64,000 nucleotides of DNA. Origin: Myxococcales bacterium (lineage in GTDB: Bacteria > Myxococcota_A > Polyangia > Polyangiales > Polyangiaceae). Shown here one piece after another: positions 19,255 to 31,485 of the stretch. Within the stretch, counting starts at the first letter, position 1. Every line of letters starts with the position of its first letter. A program made the position numbers and the translations under genes. The stretch lies in NCBI GenBank assembly GCA_016191785.1, contig JACPVJ010000049.1, positions 1 through 64,000 of the forward strand, given 5' to 3'. The notes beneath the pieces were generated by a model. The model made no database searches. It had not been told where the DNA came from and saw only the letters and a list, made by a program, of their open reading frames with translations.

Positions 19255-19450
19255 CTACTGATCCTCCGATGAAGGCCGCTCGGGCCCGGAAACAAAAGGG
19301 TGCCCTGCTTGGGCGGGCGCATGGTTGCCCGAGGGCGACGACGCAGTCAACAAACCCATGCCCAAGCAAGAAAGGCGGGTTTTGCCCGCTCGGGCTGCTC
19401 TTACGAGACCACCGGTGCCCATCTTCCCCGGCCGGCGGTAGAACTGCCCC

Positions 19451-20302
19451 GTGACCCTGGATAGGCGCGTATTTCTGGTGGCTTTGGCCACCCTCGGGTG
19501 CACACGCGCGCGCCCCTCGGCTGGCGTGGCGAAGCGGGTCGTCTCTCTCACGCCCGCGACGACCGAGGCGGTGTTCGCTCTGGGTCATGGGCCCCGCCTG
19601 GTCGGGCGCTCGCGATATTGCGATTTCCCGCCGGAGGTGAGGGCGGTCCCCCCGGTCGGGGGCTTCGTCGATCCCAGCCTGGAGGCCATCTTGGGGGTTA
19701 AGCCCGACCTGGTCGTGGGCGTTCAGGGGCCCGGGCTTCGCGACTTCGCCGAGCGGCTGGACGCGCGGGGGATCGCGACCTTCTTTCCGCCGACCCAGAG
19801 CTTCGTCGAGATCGGTGCGATGCTGGTCGGGCTCGCGCGCCTGATGGGCGACGAGGCGAAGGGCCTCGCTGCGCGGAGCGCGCTGGAGCGCGAGCGTGCG
19901 GCCATCGAGCAAGCGGTCGTGGGGCGCCGGCGACCGCGCGCCCTGTTCGTGTTCGGGCTGAGGCCGATCGTGGTGGCGGGGGCAGAGAGCTTTCCGGACG
20001 AGATGCTGCGCCTGGCCGGCGCAGACAACGTCATCGCCGGGGACAAGCAGCGCTTCCCGACGCTGGGGGTCGAGCGTGTGCTGGCCCTGGATCCCGACGT
20101 GGTGATCGACGCCACCGGCGGCGCGATGCGCGAGGGCATCAACATCAGCCGTGACCTGCCAGGTTGGAGCGAGGTCCGAGCAGTGCGCGAGGGCCGGCTG
20201 GTCGTGGTGAACGACGATCGCGTGCTCCGGCCCGGGCCGCGGGTGGGTCAGGGCCTTTCGATCTTGGCGCGGGCGCTGCACCCGGAGGCGAGCATCCCGT
20301 GA
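19451..20302 (+). CDS. BtuF-like periplasmic binding lipoprotein (cobalamin/iron-chelate class)
   Basis: 283 residues, GTG start. The signal has a lipobox (LATLGCTR; Cys near 17), followed by RVVSLTPATTEAVFALG, VGGFVDPSLEAILGVKPDLVV, and a C-terminal lobe with DEMLRLAGADNVI and LDPDVVIDATG. This is the cluster A-II (BtuF/FecB/FhuD) two-lobed fold that delivers corrinoids or ferric chelates to ABC importers. No permease or ATPase is adjacent, so the substrate is not fixed. TAGAAC lies 6 nt before the GTG. The stop overlaps the tlyA GTG by 4 bp. Confidence 0.85.
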   Translation: MTLDRRVFLVALATLGCTRARPSAGVAKRVVSLTPATTEAVFALGHGPRLVGRSRYCDFPPEVRAVPPVGGFVDPSLEAILGVKPDLVVGVQGPGLRDFAERLDARGIATFFPPTQSFVEIGAMLVGLARLMGDEAKGLAARSALERERAAIEQAVVGRRRPRALFVFGLRPIVVAGAESFPDEMLRLAGADNVIAGDKQRFPTLGVERVLALDPDVVIDATGGAMREGINISRDLPGWSEVRAVREGRLVVVNDDRVLRPGPRVGQGLSILARALHPEASIP

Positions 20303-21057
20303 AGCTTCGCGCCGACGTGCTCTTGGTCGAGCGCGCGCTGGCTGGGTCGCGAACCCAGGCGCGGGCTCTGATCTTGGCGGGCCGCGTGTACTCGGGCGAG
20401 CGGCGCGTCGAGAAGGCCGGCGAGACGCTGGCCGAGGACGCGGACCTCTCGGTGCGTGGCGGCCCGCGCTACGTTTCTCGGGGCGGCGACAAGCTCGAGG
20501 GTGCGCTCGCAGACCTCGAGGTCGAGGTGAGCGGCTCGGTGGTCGTGGACGTGGGGGCCTCGACCGGCGGCTTCACCGACTGCGTGCTCGCGCACGGCGC
20601 GAGCGAGGTCTTCGCGGTGGACGTGGGGCACGGCCAGCTCGCCCAGAAGCTGCGCGACGATCCGCGGGTGGTGGTGATGGAGCGCACCAACGCGCGTCAC
20701 CTCACGGCCGACTCGTTTCCCAAGTCGATCGAGCTCGTGGTGGTCGATGCGTCGTTCATCGGGCTCGACAAGCTGATGCCGGCGATCGCCGCCATCTTGC
20801 CCGCCGGCGGCCGGCTCTTGGCGCTGATCAAGCCGCAGTTCGAGGCCGGGCGCGAGGCGGTGCGCCGCGGGAGAGGGGTGATCCGCGATCCGGAGATCCG
20901 CCGCGCGGCGATCGCCGGGGCCAAGGCCGCGATCGAGGCCGCGGGGTTCGAGATCCGCGGGGAGTGCGACTGCCGGGTGCCCGGGCCGAAGGGCAACGTC
21001 GAGTGCTTCGTGCTGGCGGTGCAGGGCGCTCAGAAGACCAGCACCCAGACGTCGTAG
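20299..21057 (+). CDS. tlyA: TlyA-family rRNA 2'-O-methyltransferase
   Basis: 252 residues from the GTG overlapping the upstream stop. An N-terminal S4 RNA-binding domain (KLRADVLLVERALAGSRTQARALILAGRVYSGE, shown in part) is followed by a SAM-dependent methyltransferase with VVVDVGASTGGFTDCVL and LVVVDASFIGLDKLMPA. Family members methylate cytidines in 16S/23S rRNA and some act as haemolysins or sensitise cells to capreomycin. The 3' end overlaps the converging CPBP gene by 28 bp. Confidence 0.92.
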   Translation: MKLRADVLLVERALAGSRTQARALILAGRVYSGERRVEKAGETLAEDADLSVRGGPRYVSRGGDKLEGALADLEVEVSGSVVVDVGASTGGFTDCVLAHGASEVFAVDVGHGQLAQKLRDDPRVVVMERTNARHLTADSFPKSIELVVVDASFIGLDKLMPAIAAILPAGGRLLALIKPQFEAGREAVRRGRGVIRDPEIRRAAIAGAKAAIEAAGFEIRGECDCRVPGPKGNVECFVLAVQGAQKTSTQTS

Positions 21058-21755
21058 AGGGTGTGCGTCCACACCGCCGGAGCGAAGCCGCGGAAGCGAT
21101 AGATGACGGTGAACACCACGCCGCAGGTGAAACGGAACACGAACGAGCGGAGCTCGAACGGATCACCGTAGGCGCCGACGTAGTGCCAGCCGCTGAAGAC
21201 CGCGGCGGCGACCAGCGCCCAGCCGAGCTCCATCAGGCGGGGACGCACCGGATCGATCATCGGGAACATCAGCTTGAGCACGCGGATCCCCAGCCCGAAG
21301 AGCACGACCCGAAACGCGATCTCTTCGTACAGCCCCGCGCCCGCGCTCATCACCGCGCCGCTGAAGCCGCCTTCGAGGGGCGAGCCCGCGAGCGTGAGCT
21401 TGCCCACCACCCAGCCGGCGACGAAGCGCATCGCGACGGCGTAGACCGTGCCCTCGACGGCGATGAACGCGAAGCGCTCCCACTCGAGGGCGTGGCCGCG
21501 CCCGAGCATCAGCAGCACGCCCACGAACACGCCGCCGATCAGCAGGGTGAGCCCGGCGTAGGCCAGCATGTTGTGGTTGGCGAGGGCGGTGAGCTCGCTC
21601 GTGACCACGTCGGCGGCGTTCCGCACCGGCAGGAACACCACCCCCAGGTGGTAGACGATGAAGATCGGCAGCGTGAGCACCAGGTCGGACCAGGCGTCGC
21701 TCGCCTTGGAGAAGAACCCAGGCTTCTCTTCTGGTTTCTTCTCGGGCTCGGCCAT
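21030..21755 (-). CDS. CPBP-family intramembrane protease
   Basis: 241 residues with about six to seven hydrophobic segments. The CPBP (CAAX protease/bacteriocin-processing) motifs are present in order: EEIAFR (EExxxR), FSGWHY (FxxxH) and the late HTLYDVW (HxxxD). The Lys/Glu-rich N-terminus is cytoplasmic. The substrate is unknown. The ATG is one base beyond the stop of the upstream UbiA-family gene, so the two are cotranscribed. Confidence 0.88.
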   Translation of the reverse strand: MAEPEKKPEEKPGFFSKASDAWSDLVLTLPIFIVYHLGVVFLPVRNAADVVTSELTALANHNMLAYAGLTLLIGGVFVGVLLMLGRGHALEWERFAFIAVEGTVYAVAMRFVAGWVVGKLTLAGSPLEGGFSGAVMSAGAGLYEEIAFRVVLFGLGIRVLKLMFPMIDPVRPRLMELGWALVAAAVFSGWHYVGAYGDPFELRSFVFRFTCGVVFTVIYRFRGFAPAVWTHTLYDVWVLVF

Positions 21756-21756
21756 G

Positions 21757-22764
21757 TCAGCTGGGGCGAAGGTGGTAGACGACCCACATCACGAGCACGA
21801 CCCAGAGGAGCACGATGCCGACGAAAGGCCCATCTTTCAGCATTTCTTGGGTCGGGCTCTCGGCTCGGGGTCGGCTCCGCACCAGGTGCAAGAAGCGCCA
21901 GACCCCGAGCACCACGAAGGCGGTGCTGGGCCAGAGCCAGCGGGTCTTGAAGAACTCCTGGGTGTGCGGATCGAGGGTGTACGCCACATAGGTCGCGACG
22001 GTCGCGAGGGCGGTCACCGAGAGGGCCACGTCGAGGCCCCGCGAGCTGTACGACTCGAGGGCTGCCCGGGTCTTTCCGCCCCCACCGATGGCCGCGAGCG
22101 CCAGCTCGTGGCGCCGCTTTCCGAACCCGAGGAAGAGGGCCAGGAGCGCGGTGCACACCAAGAGATAGGACGAGACCGAGATCTGGGTCGCGAAGCCGCC
22201 GCCCATCACGCGCAGCACGAACCCGGCCGCGATGCAGCCCACGTCGAGGTAGGCGATGTGCTTGAGCTTGAACGAGTAGGCGACGTTCAGGGTGAAATAC
22301 GCGGCGGCCGCGGCGAAGAACTGCCACGAGCGAAAGGCCGAGCCCGCCAGCGCACCCGTCACCAACACCACCGCCAGCGCGCGCGCCGCGGGGATGGGCA
22401 CTCGGCCCGAAGCGATGGGCCGGAAGCGCTTCACCGGGTGCTGGCGATCGGCCTCGACGTCGGCCAGATCGTTCATGGTGTAGACGGCGCCAGCCAAGAG
22501 GCAGAACGCCAAGAAGGCAGCGCCGGCCCGCCACAAGAGAAGCGGGTCGAAGATCTCTTTCGCGAAGACCACCGGCGCGAGCACGAAGACGTTCTTCACC
22601 CACTGGTGCGGGCGGATTGTCTTCACGATGCCGCGCACGCGCCAGACCAGGTCGCCCTGGCTCTTGGGGTGCTCGGACGGAGCCAGGCTCACATGGGGCG
22701 GCTCTCCGGGGGCCGAGTCGCGCAGCTCGGCTTCGGTCAGGGCTTCTCGCGGCGCGTCCGCCAT
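21757..22764 (-). CDS. UbiA-family prenyltransferase, DPPR-synthase-like
   Basis: 335 residues. A 40-residue soluble N-terminus precedes a UbiA fold with about eight to nine helices. The motif NDLADVEADRQHPVKRFRPI contains the metal-binding Asp-rich sequence; together with IRPHQWVKN it is typical of decaprenyl-phosphate phosphoribosyltransferases, which attach phosphoribose to a polyprenyl phosphate. A second motif, YLDVGCIAAGFVLRVMGGG, is also present. In actinobacteria this step feeds arabinan synthesis; the role here is unknown. TAAGGT ends 10 nt before the ATG. Confidence 0.85.
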   Translation of the reverse strand: MADAPREALTEAELRDSAPGEPPHVSLAPSEHPKSQGDLVWRVRGIVKTIRPHQWVKNVFVLAPVVFAKEIFDPLLLWRAGAAFLAFCLLAGAVYTMNDLADVEADRQHPVKRFRPIASGRVPIPAARALAVVLVTGALAGSAFRSWQFFAAAAAYFTLNVAYSFKLKHIAYLDVGCIAAGFVLRVMGGGFATQISVSSYLLVCTALLALFLGFGKRRHELALAAIGGGGKTRAALESYSSRGLDVALSVTALATVATYVAYTLDPHTQEFFKTRWLWPSTAFVVLGVWRFLHLVRSRPRAESPTQEMLKDGPFVGIVLLWVVLVMWVVYHLRPS

Positions 22765-22774
22765 CGGGGGCGGG

Positions 22775-22780
22775 ACCTTA
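22775..22780 (-). promoter_or_regulatory. -10-like hexamer before UbiA-family gene
   Basis: TAAGGT on the minus strand ends 10 nt upstream of the ATG at 22764, in a short divergent region shared with the aminotransferase gene. No Shine-Dalgarno sequence or clear -35 is visible. Confidence 0.4.
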
Positions 22781-22830
22781 GCGCACTCGGGGTGATGGGC
22801 GCGACCATCCCAAGCCCCGGCGATCCGAGC

Positions 22831-22836
22831 TAGGCT
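22831..22836 (+). promoter_or_regulatory. -10-like hexamer before aminotransferase gene
   Basis: TAGGCT ends 8 nt before the GTG at 22845. No Shine-Dalgarno sequence is present, consistent with a leaderless mRNA. Confidence 0.42.
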
Positions 22837-22844
22837 CCGGCGCC

Positions 22845-26676
<3,832 letters not shown>

Positions 26677-26679
26677 GCC

Positions 26680-28374
26680 GTGCTGCTCCCCACCGCCTAC
26701 GCGTTGGTCGTCGCAGGTTTCGACTTCGCGGTCGCGGCGCTGTGCTGGGGCTGGCCGCGGGGTGAGCTGTGGCCGCTGGGCACCCGGCTGACCGCGGTGG
26801 CGACCGGCCTCGCCGGGCTCACGTCGATTGCCGCGGCGCTGCTCATGGCTGGCATCGCCCCCGAGCTGTCGATGCGCGCTCTGGTCGCGCTCAGCATCGT
26901 GTCGTTCGTCGCGGGCACCGCGGCGGTGATCCCGTCGGACCTGGACCGCGCCCGCCGCTATCGCACTTTGCTGGGGCTCGTCGCGGTGCCGCTGCCGCTG
27001 GGCGTCGCGCTGGCCATCGACACCCTGCCCGGGGTCAGCTCGGCTCTGGGGGCGCCCAGTCGGATCTTGCCGCTGGGCTCAGCGATCTCGTTCGCGCTCG
27101 CCTGCGGGGCGTTCCAGCTGGTCGAGGCCCTGGCGATCGCAGCCTATTGGCCGAAGAGTCACGCGCGGTCGTCGTTGCCCGCCCTGCTCTTGGTGTTCTG
27201 CGCGGGCTTCGTCGACGTGGCAGCGCTGATCGGCGGACCGCTGCCGCTGGTGGGCGCGGTCACCGCGGCAGCGATCGCCTCGGGCTTCATCGCCACGCGC
27301 ATGCTGCTCCAGTTCCGGGTCGCGCTCGAGGGCGCGGAGGGTCGGGTGCCGGGCTTCGCGCTGCAGCGCTTTCTCGGAGCGGGCGGCATGGCCGAGGTGT
27401 TCGTCGCCGAGGCGGTGGGGCTCCTCGGGTCGCGGCGGCTCGCGGCGGTGAAGCGCGTGCGCCGCGATCTGGTCGAGAACGCCGAGCTCTGCTCGATGTT
27501 CCTGGAGGAAGCCCGGCTCGCGGCCCAGCTGCACCACCCGAACATCGTCGAGGTGCTCAGCTTCGGCACCGGCGGCAAGGGCTCGCACGTCCGGCCCTAC
27601 ATCGCGATGGAGTTGATCGACGGCCTGCCGCTGGCCGTGCTGTTGCGCCATTCGGCCGCGGCGGCGCGTCCGCTGCCCCTGGCCGCCGTGAGCCAGATCG
27701 GCAGCGCCGTGGCGTCGGCGCTGCACCACGCCCACACGCTGCGGGGGGAAGACGGAGAGCCCCTCGAGGTCGTGCACCGCGACGTCTCGCCACACAACGT
27801 GCTGATCTCGCGCACCGGGGAGGTCAAGCTGATCGATTTCGGCATCGCGCGGGCTGCGACCCGCGCCACCCACACCAAGACCGGACACATGCGCGGCAAG
27901 CTGGCGTACGCCGCGCCCGAGCAGGTGGCCGGAACGGGCGTGGACGCGCGCACCGACGTGTTCGCTCTGGGCGTGATGCTGTACGAAGCGGCGACGCTCA
28001 CGCGCCCGTTCACCGGCGACAGCGAGCCCGCGGTCGTCACGGCGATCTTGGAGGGGCGGCATCGGAGCTTGATCGAGCTCCGGGCCGACGCCGCACCCAT
28101 CGCCTCGATCATCGAGCGCGCCATGAGCGTCGCCCCGACGCAGCGCTGGCAAACCGCGGCCGCGCTCGAGGGCGCGCTCGAGCAGGCGGTGCCGCGATCC
28201 GAGGCAGGCCAGCGGGCACTCTCCGAGCTGGTGGGTTTGGTCGAGCGCACGCGCAAACGCGAGGCTTCGACGGGCAGCGCTCCGCTGCTCGAGCTCGCAG
28301 CGCAGACCGTGTCGAGCGGCCCGCCCAGCACCGGAGACACCGCGACGGTGGCCGATCGCGCCACGGAGAGGTGA
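26680..28374 (+). CDS. Membrane-anchored Hanks-type Ser/Thr kinase
   Basis: 564 residues, GTG start 3 bp after the FAH stop. Residues 1-215 hold about seven hydrophobic helices. The kinase follows (about 226-490): glycine loop FLGAGGMAEVF, Lys258 in AAVKRV, Glu near 277, catalytic VHRDVSPHN (Asp368), IDFGIA (386-388) and the APE-like YAAPEQ. HRDVSPHN is the form seen in many myxobacterial kinases. A low-complexity C-terminal tail follows. Most bacterial kinases have the kinase first and a sensor after one helix, so this polytopic N-terminal arrangement is unusual. The next gene (1 bp away) may be its partner. Confidence 0.88.
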   Translation: MLLPTAYALVVAGFDFAVAALCWGWPRGELWPLGTRLTAVATGLAGLTSIAAALLMAGIAPELSMRALVALSIVSFVAGTAAVIPSDLDRARRYRTLLGLVAVPLPLGVALAIDTLPGVSSALGAPSRILPLGSAISFALACGAFQLVEALAIAAYWPKSHARSSLPALLLVFCAGFVDVAALIGGPLPLVGAVTAAAIASGFIATRMLLQFRVALEGAEGRVPGFALQRFLGAGGMAEVFVAEAVGLLGSRRLAAVKRVRRDLVENAELCSMFLEEARLAAQLHHPNIVEVLSFGTGGKGSHVRPYIAMELIDGLPLAVLLRHSAAAARPLPLAAVSQIGSAVASALHHAHTLRGEDGEPLEVVHRDVSPHNVLISRTGEVKLIDFGIARAATRATHTKTGHMRGKLAYAAPEQVAGTGVDARTDVFALGVMLYEAATLTRPFTGDSEPAVVTAILEGRHRSLIELRADAAPIASIIERAMSVAPTQRWQTAAALEGALEQAVPRSEAGQRALSELVGLVERTRKREASTGSAPLLELAAQTVSSGPPSTGDTATVADRATER

Positions 28375-28375
28375 G

Positions 28376-29779
28376 ATGCGGCAACTCGCGAAGATCGTGC
28401 TGCTGGTCGCGCTGGTGGGCGCCGCCTGGGGCTGGGTGCGCTTGGTTGGCGTCGGGTGGGGCTTCGCCCAGCTGCCCGGTCGCGGAGCGACGCAGCGCGA
28501 GCGGGGTTGGCCGGCGGGTTGGGATCGGATCGACAAGACGCTGCTCTTGCCCGATGGCCAGTCGGCGTTCTTGGTGCCGACGCGCGCCGATGGGGCGGCG
28601 GTGTGCCACATGGAGCTGAGCAGCGGCCGCGCCTCGCACTGCACCGAGATCCCGTACACCCACGACCAGGGCGGTATGGTGCATGCGTACGGGTCGAGCA
28701 CGCTCTTGGTGGTGTCGTGGCGTGGGCCGGGCGGCCCCGCCGTGGCGAGCCTGTTCACCGCGACAGGGCGGCAGCGCGAGGTCGAGCTGCGCGACGTGGG
28801 GCGCGTCACGAACGTGGCGTTCGACGGCGAGAAGCGGCGGTTTTCGGTGTCCTACGTGGCCCTGGGCAAGTCCCACTGGCACACGCGCTTCGGGCTTGCG
28901 CACATCCCGCTGGATGGGGGCGAGCCGACGCTCGAGAACGACGAGTACGTCAACACCGCACTGCACAAGTTCGAGGGGAACGAGCTCGTCGCGAGCTACC
29001 CGACGGGCACTCTGGTGTTCCAGCGTTGGGGGGAGCCGGGCCTCTGCCTGGCCGGCGGCGGGCGCGGCGAGCGTCGGTGCGTGCAAGGCGAGCAGACGAT
29101 CTTCGTCGGGTCGACGATGCGCTCGAGCATGGGCTCGACCGCGCGCCGACCGGATGCCGAGGACCTCTGGGTCGACGCCCGCGGCGTCGAGGCACCGCTC
29201 GGCAAGGCGGCAGAAGGCTTCGAACGGCGGCCCGGGGGGCCGTGCGATCTCGCCATCGCCGTCCGGGACGACGGCAGTGAACAGCCCGAGCTTGCCTGCC
29301 CGACCGTGGATGCCGGCATGGAAGTGAAGCGCGGGAGCGAGCTCTTGCGCTTTCGTACCCTCAGGGCCGGGGGCGAGTCCGTGCTCGTCGCCGAGCGCGC
29401 CGACGGCAGCGAGCTCCGCCTGGCGCGCGAGGCCAACGACGCCTCTCGCGTGGGATACTTCATCGGGTCGAGAGCGGCGCTCGTGCTCACGCCCTACGTG
29501 ATGCCGCTCACCGAAGATCTGCGTCCGCGCAAGCGAGAGCCACCCCGCGCGCGCCTGGGCCAGATCCTGGAACGTCGGTTCGACCTCGCGCGGACCGAGA
29601 CGGCCGCCTTCCTCGCCGCGCTCCTGCTATTCCCGCTCTTGGCTTGGGCCGCCGCTCGCCTTTTGCGAAACCCGTCTCCGAGCCGGTGGATCTGGCTCTT
29701 GTCACTGTCGCTCGCGCTCCATGGGGCCTTTGCCGCGGTCGCGCTCAGCCAGTTCGCCGAGTTCTTGTTCGTGCCCTAG
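28376..29779 (+). CDS. Membrane protein with periplasmic propeller-like domain
   Basis: 467 residues of unrecognised family. One N-terminal transmembrane helix (about 5-28), a large extracytoplasmic beta-rich region (about 40-385) with propeller-like strands (SAFLVPTRADG, TLLVVSWRGPGG, GRVTNVAFDGEKRRFSVSYV), then two C-terminal helices (about 408-428 and 437-460). It starts one base after the kinase stop, so cotranscription and a sensor or substrate relationship with the kinase are plausible but inferred. Its stop TAG shares the palindrome CTAG with the stop of the opposing gene. Confidence 0.75.
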   Translation: MRQLAKIVLLVALVGAAWGWVRLVGVGWGFAQLPGRGATQRERGWPAGWDRIDKTLLLPDGQSAFLVPTRADGAAVCHMELSSGRASHCTEIPYTHDQGGMVHAYGSSTLLVVSWRGPGGPAVASLFTATGRQREVELRDVGRVTNVAFDGEKRRFSVSYVALGKSHWHTRFGLAHIPLDGGEPTLENDEYVNTALHKFEGNELVASYPTGTLVFQRWGEPGLCLAGGGRGERRCVQGEQTIFVGSTMRSSMGSTARRPDAEDLWVDARGVEAPLGKAAEGFERRPGGPCDLAIAVRDDGSEQPELACPTVDAGMEVKRGSELLRFRTLRAGGESVLVAERADGSELRLAREANDASRVGYFIGSRAALVLTPYVMPLTEDLRPRKREPPRARLGQILERRFDLARTETAAFLAALLLFPLLAWAAARLLRNPSPSRWIWLLSLSLALHGAFAAVALSQFAEFLFVP

Positions 29780-30597
29780 TCCCGAACCCCGCTTGTCCGG
29801 TCCTTGCCGTAGATGCCGTCGCCGATGCGGCGCATGCGAGCCAGCTCGTCGTCGCTCATCGGGCCGAGCTCGAGGGAGCGCAGCGCCTCGCGCATCTGCT
29901 CGGCGTTGGCCGGACCCGACATGACCACGTCCACGTGGGGATGCGACATCGCGAAGCGATAGCAGTCGGCCCCGCTCGGCGTCGTCTCCCCTGCCGGAGT
30001 GCGCTTCGGATCGACCAGGTGGCCCCAGCGCGTGGTGGTGTAGGTGATGACCCCAGGGCGCTTGCCCAGGTCGAGCCCGTCGAGCGACGCGAACACCTCG
30101 CGCTCGGCGCCGCGGTGCACGGCGTTGTAGCGGACCTGCCAGAGGCCGATGCGCTGGTCGTCGAGCAACGTCGGAAAGAGGGTGCGGCGATGGCCCGAGA
30201 GGGCGATGTGCCGCACCTTCCCGCCGGCCACGAGCTCGGTGGCGGCGTCCATGATGCGCGGCGGCGGGTGCTCGTTGTACCAACCGAGCAAGAGCACGTC
30301 GGCGTAGTCGAGGCCGAGCGCACGGAGCGCGCGCTCGACCGAGCGCTTCAGCCAGAAGCCCATGCGCGCGTAGCTCTGCACGCACACCACCAGGCCCTTG
30401 CGGTCTTTCTTGGCAATGTTGCGGATCGCCGTGCCCATCTCGTCGGTGCGGCGCGACCCCCAGTAGAAGTAGTTCACGCCCTGCTCGAACGCCGCCTCGA
30501 GCGCAGCGCTGGGGACGCCGTAGCTGGACGCGACCCCCAGGCGGCCGACCTCGAGCCCAGTGCGGCCGAGCACAATCTTGTCGCGGAAGTTGGTCAT
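29776..30597 (-). CDS. Aldo/keto reductase-like protein, catalytic tetrad altered
   Basis: 273 residues with the outline of a TIM-barrel AKR: LGRTGLEVGRLGVASSYG, ALRALGLDYADVLLL, ELVAGGKVRHIALSGH and a late VMSGPANAEQMREAL. The usual catalytic residues look replaced: the N-x-F-D-T-A-x-x-Y-G segment reads NYFYWGSR, the beta-strand Lys position reads VCVQSY, and the LLLHxP His reads LLLGWY. It may bind a nicotinamide nucleotide or have a different activity. TAGACT lies 14 nt upstream. It is convergent with the membrane-protein gene. Confidence 0.78.
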   Translation of the reverse strand: MTNFRDKIVLGRTGLEVGRLGVASSYGVPSAALEAAFEQGVNYFYWGSRRTDEMGTAIRNIAKKDRKGLVVCVQSYARMGFWLKRSVERALRALGLDYADVLLLGWYNEHPPPRIMDAATELVAGGKVRHIALSGHRRTLFPTLLDDQRIGLWQVRYNAVHRGAEREVFASLDGLDLGKRPGVITYTTTRWGHLVDPKRTPAGETTPSGADCYRFAMSHPHVDVVMSGPANAEQMREALRSLELGPMSDDELARMRRIGDGIYGKDRTSGVRD

Positions 30598-30653
30598 GCG
30601 GCGGAGCGGGGAGTCTATGCCAAGACCGCCGCAGAGTGCGATGCTGCCAGGGC

Positions 30654-31475
30654 ATGCAGAGGCCGGTGGTCTTGGGAGCAGCTGCTTTCGGCGCTACTAT
30701 TGCGCTCGGCGTGGTGCTCTTCGTCGCCCGCCGCGAGCGCGCGGATCCTGCGCGGTGCCCGCCGGGGCTCGTGCCGCTCGGATCTCGCTGTTGTGCCCCG
30801 GGGCAACGGCTCGAGGTTGGCGCGTGCGCAGGCGTGCCGCTGACTTGCCCCGAAGGGCTGGCCAAGAGCGAGCGCGGCTGCGTGGCCCTGCCACGACGTG
30901 TGCGGATCGCCGGCGGCTCGCTCACCCTGGCTCCGAGCGATTGGGAGGCAGAGGGCCTGGCGGCCCGAACGATCGCCGTCGCCGCGCTCGAGCTCGATGC
31001 CGTCGAGGTGACGAACGAGCGCTTCGGCCGAGGCGACGAGCCGGGGTTGCCGGTCACCCGGGTGAGCGCCGACGACGCCGAGGGGTTCTGTCGCAGCGCC
31101 GGCGGGCGCCTGCCGACCGCCGACGAGTGGCTATTCGCCGCGGCCGGCAGCGCGGCGCGACGCTTCCCGTGGGGCCCCACCGGGCTGGTCTGCCGTCGCG
31201 CCAGCTTCGGTCTGGTCGACGGACCCTGCGCGACCGGGGCGACGGGTCCCGAGCTGGCCGGGGCGCGACCCGACGGCAAGAGCCCCGACGGCGTGCTCGA
31301 TCTCTCGGGCAACGTGGCCGAGTGGGCGCGGCTCCCGGACGGCTCGGCCCGCGCTCACGGCGGCAGCTTTCGCTCGCGCGTGGCCGGAGAGCTGAAGTCG
31401 TGGTCGAGCGAAGCCGGGGGCGCACCCGCCGATCACGTGGGCTTCCGCTGTGCGTATCCCGCGGCGCAGCACTAA
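30654..31475 (+). CDS. SUMF1/FGE-sulfatase-domain exported protein
   Basis: About 273 residues from the ATG at 30654. An N-terminal membrane anchor (VVLGAAAFGATIALGVVLFVA) is followed by a Cys-rich segment (CPPGLVPLGSRCCAPG, CAGVPLTCPEG) and a SUMF1-type domain: LELDAVEVTNERF, AEGFCRSAGGRLPTADEWLFAA, DLSGNVAEW, GGSFRS and DHVGFRCAYP. The two active-site cysteines of true formylglycine-generating enzymes, just after the GGS motif, are absent, so it is probably a C-type-lectin-like binding protein. A GTG at 30636 is an alternative start. Confidence 0.8.
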   Translation: MQRPVVLGAAAFGATIALGVVLFVARRERADPARCPPGLVPLGSRCCAPGQRLEVGACAGVPLTCPEGLAKSERGCVALPRRVRIAGGSLTLAPSDWEAEGLAARTIAVAALELDAVEVTNERFGRGDEPGLPVTRVSADDAEGFCRSAGGRLPTADEWLFAAAGSAARRFPWGPTGLVCRRASFGLVDGPCATGATGPELAGARPDGKSPDGVLDLSGNVAEWARLPDGSARAHGGSFRSRVAGELKSWSSEAGGAPADHVGFRCAYPAAQH

Positions 31476-31485
31476 GCTCTTGGCC

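Noticed and set aside
19255..19450. Cobalamin riboswitch before the BtuF-like gene
   Set aside because: No B12-box sequence was recognised. The 196-bp region has only a weak GCGGG/CCCGC hairpin near 19375, and the start codon seems leaderless.
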